This document shows positions 24,461 to 31,769 of a stretch of DNA of 64,000 nt, piece by piece (positions within the stretch are counted from its first letter, which is position 1; each line of letters opens with the position of its first letter). Location of the stretch: assembly GCF_018141105.1 (NCBI RefSeq), contig NZ_CP054839.1, positions 2,480,001 to 2,544,000 on the forward strand, given 5' to 3'. This DNA is from Saccharopolyspora erythraea. GTDB taxonomy: Bacteria; Actinomycetota; Actinomycetes; Mycobacteriales; Pseudonocardiaceae. Made by a program: the position numbers and the translations under genes. The notes beneath the pieces were generated by a model. That model searched no databases. It saw only the letters and a program-made list of their open reading frames with translations, and was not told the origin of the DNA.

Positions 24461-25003
24461 TCAGTCCACCGCCGCCTCGGTCCACGCCCGGCGCAGGATC
24501 TCGTCGACGGTCTCCTGCGGGGTCTGGTGCGAGGTGTCCAGCCACAGGCCGAGCGGCGGGGTCTGCTCGCGCAGAACGGTGTCGAGCTCGTGCACGGCCC
24601 AGCTGTCGTAGGCGACCTTGCCCCGGCCCGCCTCCCGCTCGGCGATGGCCTCCACCGAGGGAGCGAGCACCACGACCAGCAGCGGCCGGTTGCGGACGGC
24701 ACGAACCATGTCGGCCAGGTGCTCGCCGAGGACGACGTCCTGCACGACCGCGGTGAAACCGGCGTCGAAGTAGGCGTCGGCGGTGCCGGCCGTCAGCCGG
24801 TGGCGCAGGCGCAGCTGGCGCAGCGCCTCCTGCGACGGTGAGCCCGTCATCTCCTCCCTGCCGCCGACGACCATCCGGCGGTACACGTCACCCCGCACGT
24901 GCGCCGAACGGGTGAGGCGCTCGGCAACGCCCTGCGCGACGGTCGACTTGCCCGCCGCCTGGATGCCGGTGAGCAGCAGGATTGCCTGGTCAGAGGTGTT
25001 CAC
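24461..25003 (-). CDS. P-loop kinase of the chloramphenicol phosphotransferase-like / AAA_33 type
   Basis: This 180-residue P-loop kinase has Walker A LLTGIQAAGKSTVAQ at residues 10-24, a substrate-side DVYRR motif following AHVRGD, and the strand TAVVQDVVLGEHL. A lid region with RNRPLLVVVLAPSVEAIAEREAGR follows, where the Arg residues fit nucleotide kinases. It probably phosphorylates a small metabolite or antibiotic, and the substrate cannot be named. The start is GTG 25003 with a weak ribosome site. It is divergent from the Cys-rich peptide gene. Confidence 0.8.
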   Translation of the reverse strand: MNTSDQAILLLTGIQAAGKSTVAQGVAERLTRSAHVRGDVYRRMVVGGREEMTGSPSQEALRQLRLRHRLTAGTADAYFDAGFTAVVQDVVLGEHLADMVRAVRNRPLLVVVLAPSVEAIAEREAGRGKVAYDSWAVHELDTVLREQTPPLGLWLDTSHQTPQETVDEILRRAWTEAAVD

Positions 25004-25050
25004 GGAACGCGCTCCGGGGATCGTGGTTGATCACATGGTGGCATTTCCGA

Positions 25051-25130
25051 CCGCGGGCGTCGCCTGCTTTTCGCGCCCGCGGTTACTCATAGCGATATGC
25101 GCATGTCCGCCTTTCAGCACACTGGCGGAC
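25051..25130 (+). promoter_or_regulatory. Two consecutive hairpins upstream of the Cys-rich peptide gene
   Basis: Hairpin 1 has arms CCGCGGGCG (25051-25059) and CGCCCGCGG (25074-25082). Hairpin 2 has arms GTCCGCC (25105-25111) and GGCGGAC (25124-25130). They may form a structured leader or mark the divergent promoter zone. No -10 box could be assigned with confidence. Confidence 0.4.
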
Positions 25131-25219
25131 AACGCACCGCTCTCGCGGCGGTGTCGCTGCCGGAGCCCCCGGCAGGACCATCGCTACTGCTGGCATTCGT
25201 CACACCGGGAGGCAGACCC

Positions 25220-25324
25220 ATGGTCCACACCGAGCGCGAGACCGCCCCGGCCCAGGCGGGCGGCTGCAGCTGTTGCGGAAGCTGCTCCGGCCCGTCCTGC
25301 GGCTGTTGCTCGAGCTGCCGCTGA
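25220..25324 (+). CDS. Cys-rich 34-residue peptide (metallothionein-like or RiPP precursor-like)
   Basis: A very small gene sits behind an excellent ribosome site, GGGAGG at 25207-25212 with 7-nt spacing to ATG 25220. The product has a polar N-terminal half (MVHTERETAPAQAGG) and a C-terminal half of CSCCGSCSGPSCGCCSSC plus Arg, with eight Cys in 18 residues. The Gly-Gly just before the Cys block resembles a leader/core junction of modified peptides, and the Cys density equally fits metal binding. A longer frame from 25097 lacks a ribosome site. A strong bidirectional hairpin follows the stop. No maturation enzyme or transporter is adjacent, so the function is open. Confidence 0.6.
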   Translation: MVHTERETAPAQAGGCSCCGSCSGPSCGCCSSCR

Positions 25325-25334
25325 GCGGCGGAAA

Positions 25335-25372
25335 GCCTGCCCGGGGTGATTGCGGGATCACCCCGGGCAGGC
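25335..25372. terminator. Strong bidirectional terminator after the Cys-rich peptide gene
   Basis: Perfect 16-bp arms GCCTGCCCGGGGTGAT and ATCACCCCGGGCAGGC flank a TGCGGG loop. The minus-strand TAP lipoprotein gene ends inside the right arm, so the hairpin can end both convergent transcripts. Confidence 0.8.
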
Positions 25373-26932
25373 CATGCCCTCGGTAGGGACCACGCCGTCG
25401 ACCAGGAACCTGGTGACGGCGGTGGTGGCGCACTCGGAGCGGCCGACCGCGCCGTGCCCGGCGCCCAGCCAGCGCAGCACGACACCAGACGGCAGCTGCT
25501 CGGCCATGTGATCGCTGCCCAGCGCGGGCACCGCCGCGTCGTGCGCGGTACTGATCACCGGCAAGGGCGGCAGCCCCGGGGTGTGCGGGACCGGTAGCGC
25601 CTGCTGCGGTACCGGCCAGAGCCCGCACCAGACCAGCCGCTGCGCGAAGACGCCTCCGAACAGCGGGAACCGCGCGCTCCAGTCCGCGGCGATCTCGGTG
25701 CTGCGCTGCGGCGGCACGCGCAGCGTCGTGTCGTTGCAGCTGGTGATCATGTCGCCGTCGAGCCGGGCGGGTGCCGGCGGCGTGCTTTCGACCAGCGGCG
25801 CGACCATGGCCGCCACCGCGCTGCCGTCGCCCCGGTTCGCGGCGGCCAGCGCCTGCGCGAGCCCGGGCCAGGCGTCGCGGTCCTGCAGACCCAGCAGCAC
25901 CGCCTGCGTGATCTTGCCCGCGGTCACCGAGGTCCCGGGCAGCGGCGCGGCGCGGGTCCGCTCCACGAGGTCGGCGACCGTCCGGCGCGGGTCGGGACCC
26001 AGCGGGCAGCCGCGCGCGGCGCAGTCGGCTGCGAACCGGTCGAACACCTGCTCCCCGCCCTGCGCCTGCGCCTCGCCCTGGGCGATCGCGTCGAGCTGCG
26101 GGTCGGGCGCGCCGTCGAGGACCATCCGGCCCACGCTCTCCGGGAAGCGCTCGGTGTAGGTGGTCAGGACCCTGGCGGCCTCGCCGCGGCCGATGGCGTG
26201 CAGCTTCGGGACACCGAGCTCCAGCCGCAGCTCCTCCAGGTCGGCGGCGGTGCGCCAGGTGTCGTAGGCCTGCAACCGCTCGTCGAGGCTGAGCAGGCAC
26301 TGCTGGCTGGCGTCGCGGACGGAGTCGACGAGCCGGTCCAGCGTCGTGCGGTCGGTGGCCCTGGGGTCGAAGCCGAGGATGGCGTTGCGCCGCTCGACCG
26401 GGATGCAGTCGGCGGAGTCGGACTCGCCGGTGCCCCGGCGGTCCATCCCGATCACGCGGAAGGTGCGCAGGAGCTCCGGAGGCAGCCGCAGCGCCATCCG
26501 CGCCGCGAAGGCCGTGCCCGGCTCGCCGCCGATGTCACCGAGCACCACCAGCGGCACCTGGCCCGAGCCTGCGCTGATCACGGCGCTGCGCGCGGTGCCG
26601 CGCCCGGGCGCCTCCGGCGAGTCGAGCGTGGTGGGCAGCCGGGAGCAGGCGAAGGTCATCCCCGCGGGCAGCGCGGGCACGCCGAGTTCGCCGCGGGTCT
26701 GCTCGGTGCAGTCGTCCCACGTCAGCGACTCCTGCACGGACGGGCCGAGCGGCGGCACGGGCGCCGGTCCCGGCGTCTGCGGCTGCGGGGTGACCTGCTG
26801 CTCGGCGTCGCGGTAGGCCACCGGCGGTCGCTGCGATGGCCCGGCCGAGCACGCCGCGACGACCAGCAGCAGCAACGGCAGCAGGAGCACCCCGACCCGG
26901 TGAGCGGTGCGCCGGGGGGTGCTGCGCGGCAC
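25358..26932 (-). CDS. TAP-like alpha/beta-hydrolase lipoprotein lacking the nucleophile Ser
   Basis: This 524-residue lipoprotein of the tripeptidyl aminopeptidase (TAP-like) family has a signal peptide ending in the lipobox LLVVAACSAG (Cys about residue 25), so it is anchored outside the membrane. The alpha/beta-hydrolase core is recognisable: FRVIGMDRRGTGESD, the elbow region LGVPKLHAIGRGEAARVL, VLDGAPDP, then the acid in STAHDAAVP and the His in GAGHGAVG. At the elbow, family members have G-x-S-x-G; here it reads G-R-G-E-A, so the nucleophile Ser is Gly. It may be a non-catalytic binding protein. GTG 26932 has GAGGAG upstream. Confidence 0.87.
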   Translation of the reverse strand: MPRSTPRRTAHRVGVLLLPLLLLVVAACSAGPSQRPPVAYRDAEQQVTPQPQTPGPAPVPPLGPSVQESLTWDDCTEQTRGELGVPALPAGMTFACSRLPTTLDSPEAPGRGTARSAVISAGSGQVPLVVLGDIGGEPGTAFAARMALRLPPELLRTFRVIGMDRRGTGESDSADCIPVERRNAILGFDPRATDRTTLDRLVDSVRDASQQCLLSLDERLQAYDTWRTAADLEELRLELGVPKLHAIGRGEAARVLTTYTERFPESVGRMVLDGAPDPQLDAIAQGEAQAQGGEQVFDRFAADCAARGCPLGPDPRRTVADLVERTRAAPLPGTSVTAGKITQAVLLGLQDRDAWPGLAQALAAANRGDGSAVAAMVAPLVESTPPAPARLDGDMITSCNDTTLRVPPQRSTEIAADWSARFPLFGGVFAQRLVWCGLWPVPQQALPVPHTPGLPPLPVISTAHDAAVPALGSDHMAEQLPSGVVLRWLGAGHGAVGRSECATTAVTRFLVDGVVPTEGMACPG

Positions 26933-27119
26933 GGGTACTCCTCGTCGTGGATGCACGGGATGCGAACTGCGGTCAGCATCGCATGATCCACGTGAGACCG
27001 CGGTGAGGGGCTGTTGGGACGTCCGGGGCGGTGAGGGATAGCCGACAATGCGGTTCGACCAATCGCCGCGCGGCGGTAGCGTGCGCCCGGAGCGGCGAGG
27101 GAAGGGAGCCTGCGCGGTC

Positions 27120-28031
27120 ATGGTCATGGCGCACATGGACGGGGCGTCGTCCCGGGGACGGCCGGTGGTGGGACTGGAGCAGACCGCCGCCCGCGCCTTC
27201 GGGGCGGTCCCGCCGCCGGTGCTGGTCCTGCTGGGCATCGTGAGCCTGCAGGTCGGTGCCGCCTTCGCCAAGCAGATGTTCGCCGTCGCCGGCTCGTCGG
27301 GCGTGGTGGCGCTGCGGCTGTTCTTCGCGGCCGCGGTCCTGCTGGTGGTCTGGCGCCCGTCGCTGCGCACGGACCGCAGGACGCTCGCGGTGGTCGTCGG
27401 CTACGGCCTGGTCCTGGCCGGCATGAACATGAGCATCTACCAGGCGTTCGAGCGCATCCCGCTGGGCGTGGCGGTGACGATCGAGTTCCTCGGCCCGCTC
27501 GCGGTCGCGCTGTTCGGCTCGCGCCGCAAGCTCGACGTGGTGTGGGCGCTGCTCGCCGGTGCCGGCGTGCTCCTGCTGTCCAGGGCCGACGGCGGACTCG
27601 ACTGGGTGGGCGTCGGTTTCGCGCTGCTGGCGGCCGTGCTGTGGGCGAGCTACATCCTGGTCAGCGCCAAGCTGGGCAGCCGGACCTCCGGGGGTTCCGG
27701 CCTGGCGCTGGGGATGGCCGTCGGTGCGCTGGTGGCGGCGCCGTTCGGCGTCGCCGACGCGGGGCCGGTGCTGCTGGACCCGGCGGTGCTGGCCGTCGGG
27801 CTGCTCGTCGCGCTGATGTCGTCGGTGGTGCCCTACACGCTGGAGCTGGAGGCCCTGCGCCGGATCCCGCCGCGCGTCTTCGGCGTGCTGATGAGCCTGG
27901 AACCCGCGGTCGCCGCGCTGGCCGGGCTGGTCGTGCTGGGAGAGGCGCTCGGCGCGTGGCAGTGGGCGGCCGTCGGCTGCGTCGTGATCGCCTCGGTCGG
28001 CGCGACACGCACGGTCGGCACCCAGACCTGA
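27120..28031 (+). CDS. EamA-family exporter (RhtA/threonine-homoserine type)
   Basis: This 303-residue drug/metabolite transporter has ten predicted helices in two EamA repeats: VLVLLGIVSLQVGAAFAKQMF at the start, GMNMSIYQAFERIPLGVAVTIEFLGPL between the repeats, and SSVVPYTLELEALRRIPPRVFGVLMSLEPAVAAL in the second. That last stretch is the hallmark of the RhtA subgroup, which exports threonine, homoserine or related amino acids. The start was taken as ATG 27120, with GGGAG 11 nt upstream; ATG 27126 is a near alternative. TAGCGT at 27076-27081 is a plausible -10 box. No partner gene is evident. Confidence 0.88.
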   Translation: MVMAHMDGASSRGRPVVGLEQTAARAFGAVPPPVLVLLGIVSLQVGAAFAKQMFAVAGSSGVVALRLFFAAAVLLVVWRPSLRTDRRTLAVVVGYGLVLAGMNMSIYQAFERIPLGVAVTIEFLGPLAVALFGSRRKLDVVWALLAGAGVLLLSRADGGLDWVGVGFALLAAVLWASYILVSAKLGSRTSGGSGLALGMAVGALVAAPFGVADAGPVLLDPAVLAVGLLVALMSSVVPYTLELEALRRIPPRVFGVLMSLEPAVAALAGLVVLGEALGAWQWAAVGCVVIASVGATRTVGTQT

Positions 28032-28069
28032 CCGTGCGTTAACCGGGTGCGCGTGGCGCGGCGCAGGTC

Positions 28070-28075
28070 TAGCTT
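28070..28075 (+). promoter_or_regulatory. -10 box of the second MDMPI gene
   Basis: TAGCTT is followed by 6 nt (GGCGCC) and the ATG at 28082. There is no ribosome site, which fits leaderless expression. Confidence 0.45.
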
Positions 28076-28081
28076 GGCGCC

Positions 28082-28885
28082 ATGCCGATCTTGAGCTTCG
28101 ACCGCTGCTGCGCGGAGGTCGTCGCGCAGACCGACTTGCTGCGCTCCGCGGTCGCGGGCGCCGACCTGACGGCACCGGTGCCGACCTGCCCGGGCTGGAA
28201 CCTCGGCCAGTTGCTGCGGCACGTCGGCGCCGCTCACCGCTGGGTCGAGGAGGTCGTGCGGACCCGGGCGTCCGAGCCGGTCGAAGAGCGGATCAACGAC
28301 CTCGCCGACTACACCGACGAGGACGCGGCAGTGCTCGACGCCTGGCTCGCCGACGGCGCGGCGCGGCTCGCCGAGACCCTGCGAGAGGCCGGGCCGGACG
28401 CGCGGGTGTGGACCGTCGCCCCGGGCGGAACACCGGTGTTCTGGGCCCGCCGGATGGTGCACGAGACCGCGGTCCACCGCTCCGACGCCGCGCTGGTCGC
28501 AGGCGCGCAGTTCGACGTGGACGGCGAGGTCGCCGTCGACGCGCTCGACGAGTGGATGGACTTCGGCGCGCTGGAGCAGGTCTTCGAGGAGAGCCCGTCG
28601 ATCCGCGAGCTGCTCGGTCCCGGCCGCTCCCTGCACCTGCACGCCACCGACGCCCCGCCGGAGGCGGGAGCGGAGTGGCTGGTCGACCTGTCCGGCGAGC
28701 CGATCACCTGGCGGCGAGCGCACGAGAAGGCCGCTGCGGCGGTGCGCGGACCGCTGAGCGGGCTGCTGCTCACCATCTACGGGCGCAAGCCCGCCCCGGG
28801 CGCCGAGGTCGAGATCCTCGGCGACGCGGAGCTGTTCCACGCGTGGCTGGACCGCGTCAGCTTCTGGCTCCGGGGCGAGGGGTGA
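28082..28885 (+). CDS. Mycothiol-dependent maleylpyruvate isomerase-like protein
   Basis: This 267-residue protein of the actinobacterial MDMPI family has an N-terminal DinB-like bundle and a C-terminal SCP-2-like domain. Metal-ligand regions are TCPGWNLGQLLRHVGAAHRW and ARRMVHETAVHRSDA. The C-terminal part (SLHLHATDAPPEAGAEWLVDLSGEPITWRR) matches the MDMPI C-domain. Such enzymes use mycothiol as thiol cofactor for isomerisation or detoxification. The actual substrate is unknown. A -10 box 6 nt before the ATG supports the start. Dispersed repeat copy B begins 12 nt after the stop. Confidence 0.88.
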   Translation: MPILSFDRCCAEVVAQTDLLRSAVAGADLTAPVPTCPGWNLGQLLRHVGAAHRWVEEVVRTRASEPVEERINDLADYTDEDAAVLDAWLADGAARLAETLREAGPDARVWTVAPGGTPVFWARRMVHETAVHRSDAALVAGAQFDVDGEVAVDALDEWMDFGALEQVFEESPSIRELLGPGRSLHLHATDAPPEAGAEWLVDLSGEPITWRRAHEKAAAAVRGPLSGLLLTIYGRKPAPGAEVEILGDAELFHAWLDRVSFWLRGEG

Positions 28886-28896
28886 CAGCCTGTCTT

Positions 28897-29016
28897 CGAA
28901 CTCACCCTGCCTGGCGGTTCCGGTGGCGGAACCTCAGGCGCCCTCTGACTCCGGGATCCTTTTCTCGCGTCACCCATACGCCACGAAAAGGCTGTCCTCG
29001 TCAGAGAACGCCTGAG
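28897..29016. repeat. Dispersed intergenic repeat, copy B, with an inverted partial copy
   Basis: 28897-28971 matches copy A (GGTGGCGGAACCTCAGGCG and CTCCGGGATC are exact). In addition CTCAGGCGCCCTCTGAC (28933-28949) pairs with GTCAGAGAACGCCTGAG (29000-29016) as a 17-nt inverted repeat with two mismatches. The element is therefore partly palindromic at this site. Confidence 0.7.
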
Positions 29017-29096
29017 AACCCGCGGCGGTGCCGGTCGCGAGGGTGGGCCAAGCGGCTGCGCCGCTTCAAAGAACTCAAGACGGGCTCTGCGGCCGG

Positions 29097-29984
29097 TCAG
29101 CCCGTGCCACCTGGCCGCACCGCGCGCATGAGCGTCAGCAGCGCCTGGTTCAGCGGCGTGGCGATGCCGTGGCGCTGCCCGGCCCGCACGACCGGTCCGC
29201 TGATGTGCTCGTGCTCGGTGGGCAGCCCCGCCAGCCGGTCGTAGAGCATCGAGGTGCCGTTGTCCGGGGAGAAACCGGTCCGGTAGGCGTCGACGACCTT
29301 GTCGGCGTCGGCGGAGGTCAGGTCGGCGCCCTCGGCCCGTGCGACCTCCACCGCCTCGGCCAGCACCGCCGCGCACAGCTCGCTCACGCCGGGCTCGTCG
29401 AGGACGTCGAGGCGGCGCATGGTGAGCGCGGTGATCGGGTTGGCCGCGACGTTCATCAGCATCTTGCGCCACGCCTCGGTGCGGAAGTCGCCGGTGGACT
29501 CGACCCCCACGTCCGGCAGCAGCTCCGGCAGCGCCGCGCCCAGCTCGCCGCGCGGGACGACGACCCTGGCCCGGGTCCGCCGGACCACGTGACCGGGCGC
29601 GACCCGCTCGGCGCCGACGTAGATCAGCGCGGGCAGCAGGGGCCCGCTCCAGCCCAGTGCCGACACCGACTCCTCGTGCTCGACGCCGTTCTGCACCACC
29701 ACGACCGGCGTGCGGCCGTCGTCGAAGGCGTGCAGCCACGGCTCGGCGGTCGCGACGTCCTGGACCTTGGTCGTGAGCAGCACCCGGTCGACCTCGGGGA
29801 CCCGTTCCGCGGAGGTGACGATCCCGACCGGGAGCTCGGTGGTTCCTCCGGGACCGTCGACGACCAGCCGCTCGAACGGCGTCCGGACGCACATGGTGAC
29901 CTGGTGGCCCGCCGCCTGCGCCGCTTCCGCCAGGACCGCGCCGACCGCTCCGGCTCCGATGACCGCGATTCGCTGTTCACCCAC
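29097..29984 (-). CDS. panE: 2-dehydropantoate 2-reductase family protein
   Basis: This NADPH-dependent ketopantoate reductase-like enzyme of 295 residues gives pantoate in pantothenate/CoA synthesis. The nucleotide motif is RIAVIGAGAVGAVLAEAAQAAGH. The catalytic Lys is in EAWRKMLMNVAANPITALT, and the C-terminal Glu/Ser region is NGTSMLYDRLAGLPTEHEHISGPVVRAGQRHG. The family includes paralogues with other 2-oxo-acid substrates, so the exact role is less certain. The GTG start at 29984 lies only 9 nt after the ligase stop, so the two genes share a transcript. Confidence 0.85.
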   Translation of the reverse strand: MGEQRIAVIGAGAVGAVLAEAAQAAGHQVTMCVRTPFERLVVDGPGGTTELPVGIVTSAERVPEVDRVLLTTKVQDVATAEPWLHAFDDGRTPVVVVQNGVEHEESVSALGWSGPLLPALIYVGAERVAPGHVVRRTRARVVVPRGELGAALPELLPDVGVESTGDFRTEAWRKMLMNVAANPITALTMRRLDVLDEPGVSELCAAVLAEAVEVARAEGADLTSADADKVVDAYRTGFSPDNGTSMLYDRLAGLPTEHEHISGPVVRAGQRHGIATPLNQALLTLMRAVRPGGTG

Positions 29985-29993
29985 GCGGGGAGA

Positions 29994-31106
29994 CTACTTC
30001 GCGGCGTCCTGCGCGCGCACTGTCCCGCTGAGCACCGATTCCAGGTCGTAGCGCGCGGGTTCCTCGAGCTGGTCGTAGCGGCAGGACTCCGGGTCGCGGT
30101 CCGGGCGCCAGCGCACGAACTGCGTGGTGTGGCGGAACCGCGACGGCATCGCGCCCTCGGTGTGGTCGTAGGCGACCTCCACGACCTTCTCCGGTCGCAG
30201 CGGTTCCCAGACCAGCTCGCCGCTGCGCCAGCGGGTCACGCCGCCCGGCAGCCGCCTGCCGTCCTCGGCGTGCGGGCCGAGCCACGGGTGGTTCTCGGCG
30301 CCGAGCAGCGGGGCCAGCGAGGTGGCCAGCTCGCGCCTGCGCGCCGCCGGGAACGCGCCGACCACGCCGACGTGGTGCAGCACCGAACGGTCGTCGTGCA
30401 GGCCGAGCAGCAGGGAGCCGACGGCGGTGCCGGGCTCGGTGTTGGCGTGCCAGCGCAGCCCCGCCACGACGCAGTCGGCGGTGCGGGCGTGCTTGACCTT
30501 GAGCATGGTCCGCTTGCCCGGCTCGTAGCGGCCGTCGGCGTCCTTGGCGATCAGGCCGTCGAGCCCGGCACCCTCGAAGACCCGGAACCACTCGCCTGCC
30601 AGCGCGTGGTCCTGGGTGGCCGGGGTGGTGCGCAGTCCACTGTGGTCGGATTCGAGGCCGCTGAGCAGTTCCCGCCGCGTGGAGAAGGGTTCGCCGCGAA
30701 GGTCGCGGTCGTCGAGTGCGAGCAGGTCGAAGGCGATGAAGGTGGCCGGGGTGCGTTCGGCGAGCAGCTTGACCCTGCTCGCGGCGGGGTGGATGCGTTC
30801 GGTCAGCGCGTCCCAGTCGAGCCGGTCGCCGTGCTCGTCCTGGCGGGTGACGACGAGCTCGCCGTCGAGGACCGCGGGTCGGGTGAGCACGCGCCCGAGG
30901 CCGTCCAGCACCTCGGGGAAGTAGCGGTTCAGCGACTTGCCCGTCCTGGACTGCAGGAACAGCGGTTCGGCCGCGCCCGGGTCGGCGAAGACCAGGCAGC
31001 GGAAGCCGTCCCACTTGGGTTCGAAGAAGAGCCCGGACCGTTCGGGCACCCCGTCCACCGGGCTGGCCAGCATGGGCTTGACCGGCGGTTGCAGCGGTAG
31101 CGTCAT
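29994..31106 (-). CDS. ligC: ATP-dependent DNA ligase (LigC/LigD ligase-type)
   Basis: This 370-residue ATP-dependent ligase has an adenylation domain with motif I FEPKWDGFRCLVF (adenylated Lys about residue 31), motif III AFDLLALD, motif IV GLDGLIAKDADGRYEPGKR and motif V LKVKHARTADCVV. An OB-fold domain follows (LVWEPLRPEKVVEVAYDHTEGAMPSRFRH). It has the size of mycobacterial LigC, not the three-domain LigD. With the polymerase at 18166 it could form a split end-joining pair. GAGGAGG precedes the ATG. It is upstream of panE on the same strand and closely follows the Asp23-type cluster. Confidence 0.93.
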   Translation of the reverse strand: MTLPLQPPVKPMLASPVDGVPERSGLFFEPKWDGFRCLVFADPGAAEPLFLQSRTGKSLNRYFPEVLDGLGRVLTRPAVLDGELVVTRQDEHGDRLDWDALTERIHPAASRVKLLAERTPATFIAFDLLALDDRDLRGEPFSTRRELLSGLESDHSGLRTTPATQDHALAGEWFRVFEGAGLDGLIAKDADGRYEPGKRTMLKVKHARTADCVVAGLRWHANTEPGTAVGSLLLGLHDDRSVLHHVGVVGAFPAARRRELATSLAPLLGAENHPWLGPHAEDGRRLPGGVTRWRSGELVWEPLRPEKVVEVAYDHTEGAMPSRFRHTTQFVRWRPDRDPESCRYDQLEEPARYDLESVLSGTVRAQDAAK

Positions 31107-31122
31107 CGCCGCGGCCTCCTCG

Positions 31123-31734
31123 TCAGCGCACCCGTTGCCGGGGTGCGCGGTCCAGTTCGAGCCTGATCGCCGTCGGCAGCACCTCGGTCTCCAGTGCTCG
31201 CCTGGCGTGGGAGAGCACCTTCTCGTCGAGCTCCTCCCAGACGTGGCGCACGCTGGTGCCCTCGTGCAGCCACAGCGTGAGGCGCAGGTTCGGCCGCCGC
31301 ACGTCGCCTGCCATCCGCACCCGCACCCGCTTGACCCCGGTGACCGACTCGGCGTCGGCCTGCACGGCGTCGGCCAGCGCGCTCGCCGACACCAGCAGCC
31401 TGCCGGTGGTGCCGTCCTCCATCCGCAGGTCGGGCCTGGTCTCCGGCCGCAGCGCCCGCGCGGCCCACCAGATGCCGACCACCACCAGCAGCAGCCCCAG
31501 CACGATCGCGGCGGCCGTCGCGAACTGCGGGAACGACCGCCACCACTGCACCAGCAGCGGATCCAGCACCGGTCGCTGCCCCCGGTAGGTGCCCAGCCAG
31601 CCCATGCCGACGACCAGCGCCAGCGCGCCGCAGAGCAGTGCGAGCAGCCCGAGGACGACCACGACCCCGCGTTCGAAGCCCAGCGCGCGGCCGGTGGCCG
31701 TGGTGCTCGGACGGATCTCGGGTTTCTCGCTCAT
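31123..31734 (-). CDS. amaP: AmaP-like alkaline shock membrane anchor (Asp23-cluster)
   Basis: This 203-residue membrane protein resembles AmaP, the membrane anchor for Asp23. Two membrane helices lie at about 24-48 and 73-98 (VVVVLGLLALLCGALALVVG, FATAAAIVLGLLLVVVGIWW). They are followed by a cytoplasmic domain (DGTTGRLLVSASALADAVQADAESVTGVKRVRVRM) like that of Gls24 proteins. ATG 31734 has AGGAGG upstream. It is the last gene of the envelope-stress operon that begins with the sigma factor at 35369, 35 nt after the DUF6286 gene. Confidence 0.82.
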   Translation of the reverse strand: MSEKPEIRPSTTATGRALGFERGVVVVLGLLALLCGALALVVGMGWLGTYRGQRPVLDPLLVQWWRSFPQFATAAAIVLGLLLVVVGIWWAARALRPETRPDLRMEDGTTGRLLVSASALADAVQADAESVTGVKRVRVRMAGDVRRPNLRLTLWLHEGTSVRHVWEELDEKVLSHARRALETEVLPTAIRLELDRAPRQRVR

Positions 31735-31769
31735 CAGCCCTCCTGACCGGTCGACCCGGCCGGTCGCGG

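Noticed and set aside
25097-25324. Longer 75-codon version of the Cys-rich peptide
   Set aside because: It has no ribosome site at 25097, while ATG 25220 has an excellent one. The extra N-terminus crosses hairpin 2.
25320-25330. Selenocysteine read-through of the TGA ending the Cys-rich peptide
   Set aside because: The next in-frame codons run into the terminator hairpin and encode nothing Cys-like. No SECIS-type structure or sel genes were seen.
29028-31100. 690-codon plus-strand frame across panE and the ligase
   Set aside because: It is a shadow of two well-supported minus-strand genes. The translation has no domain and spans their intergenic junction.
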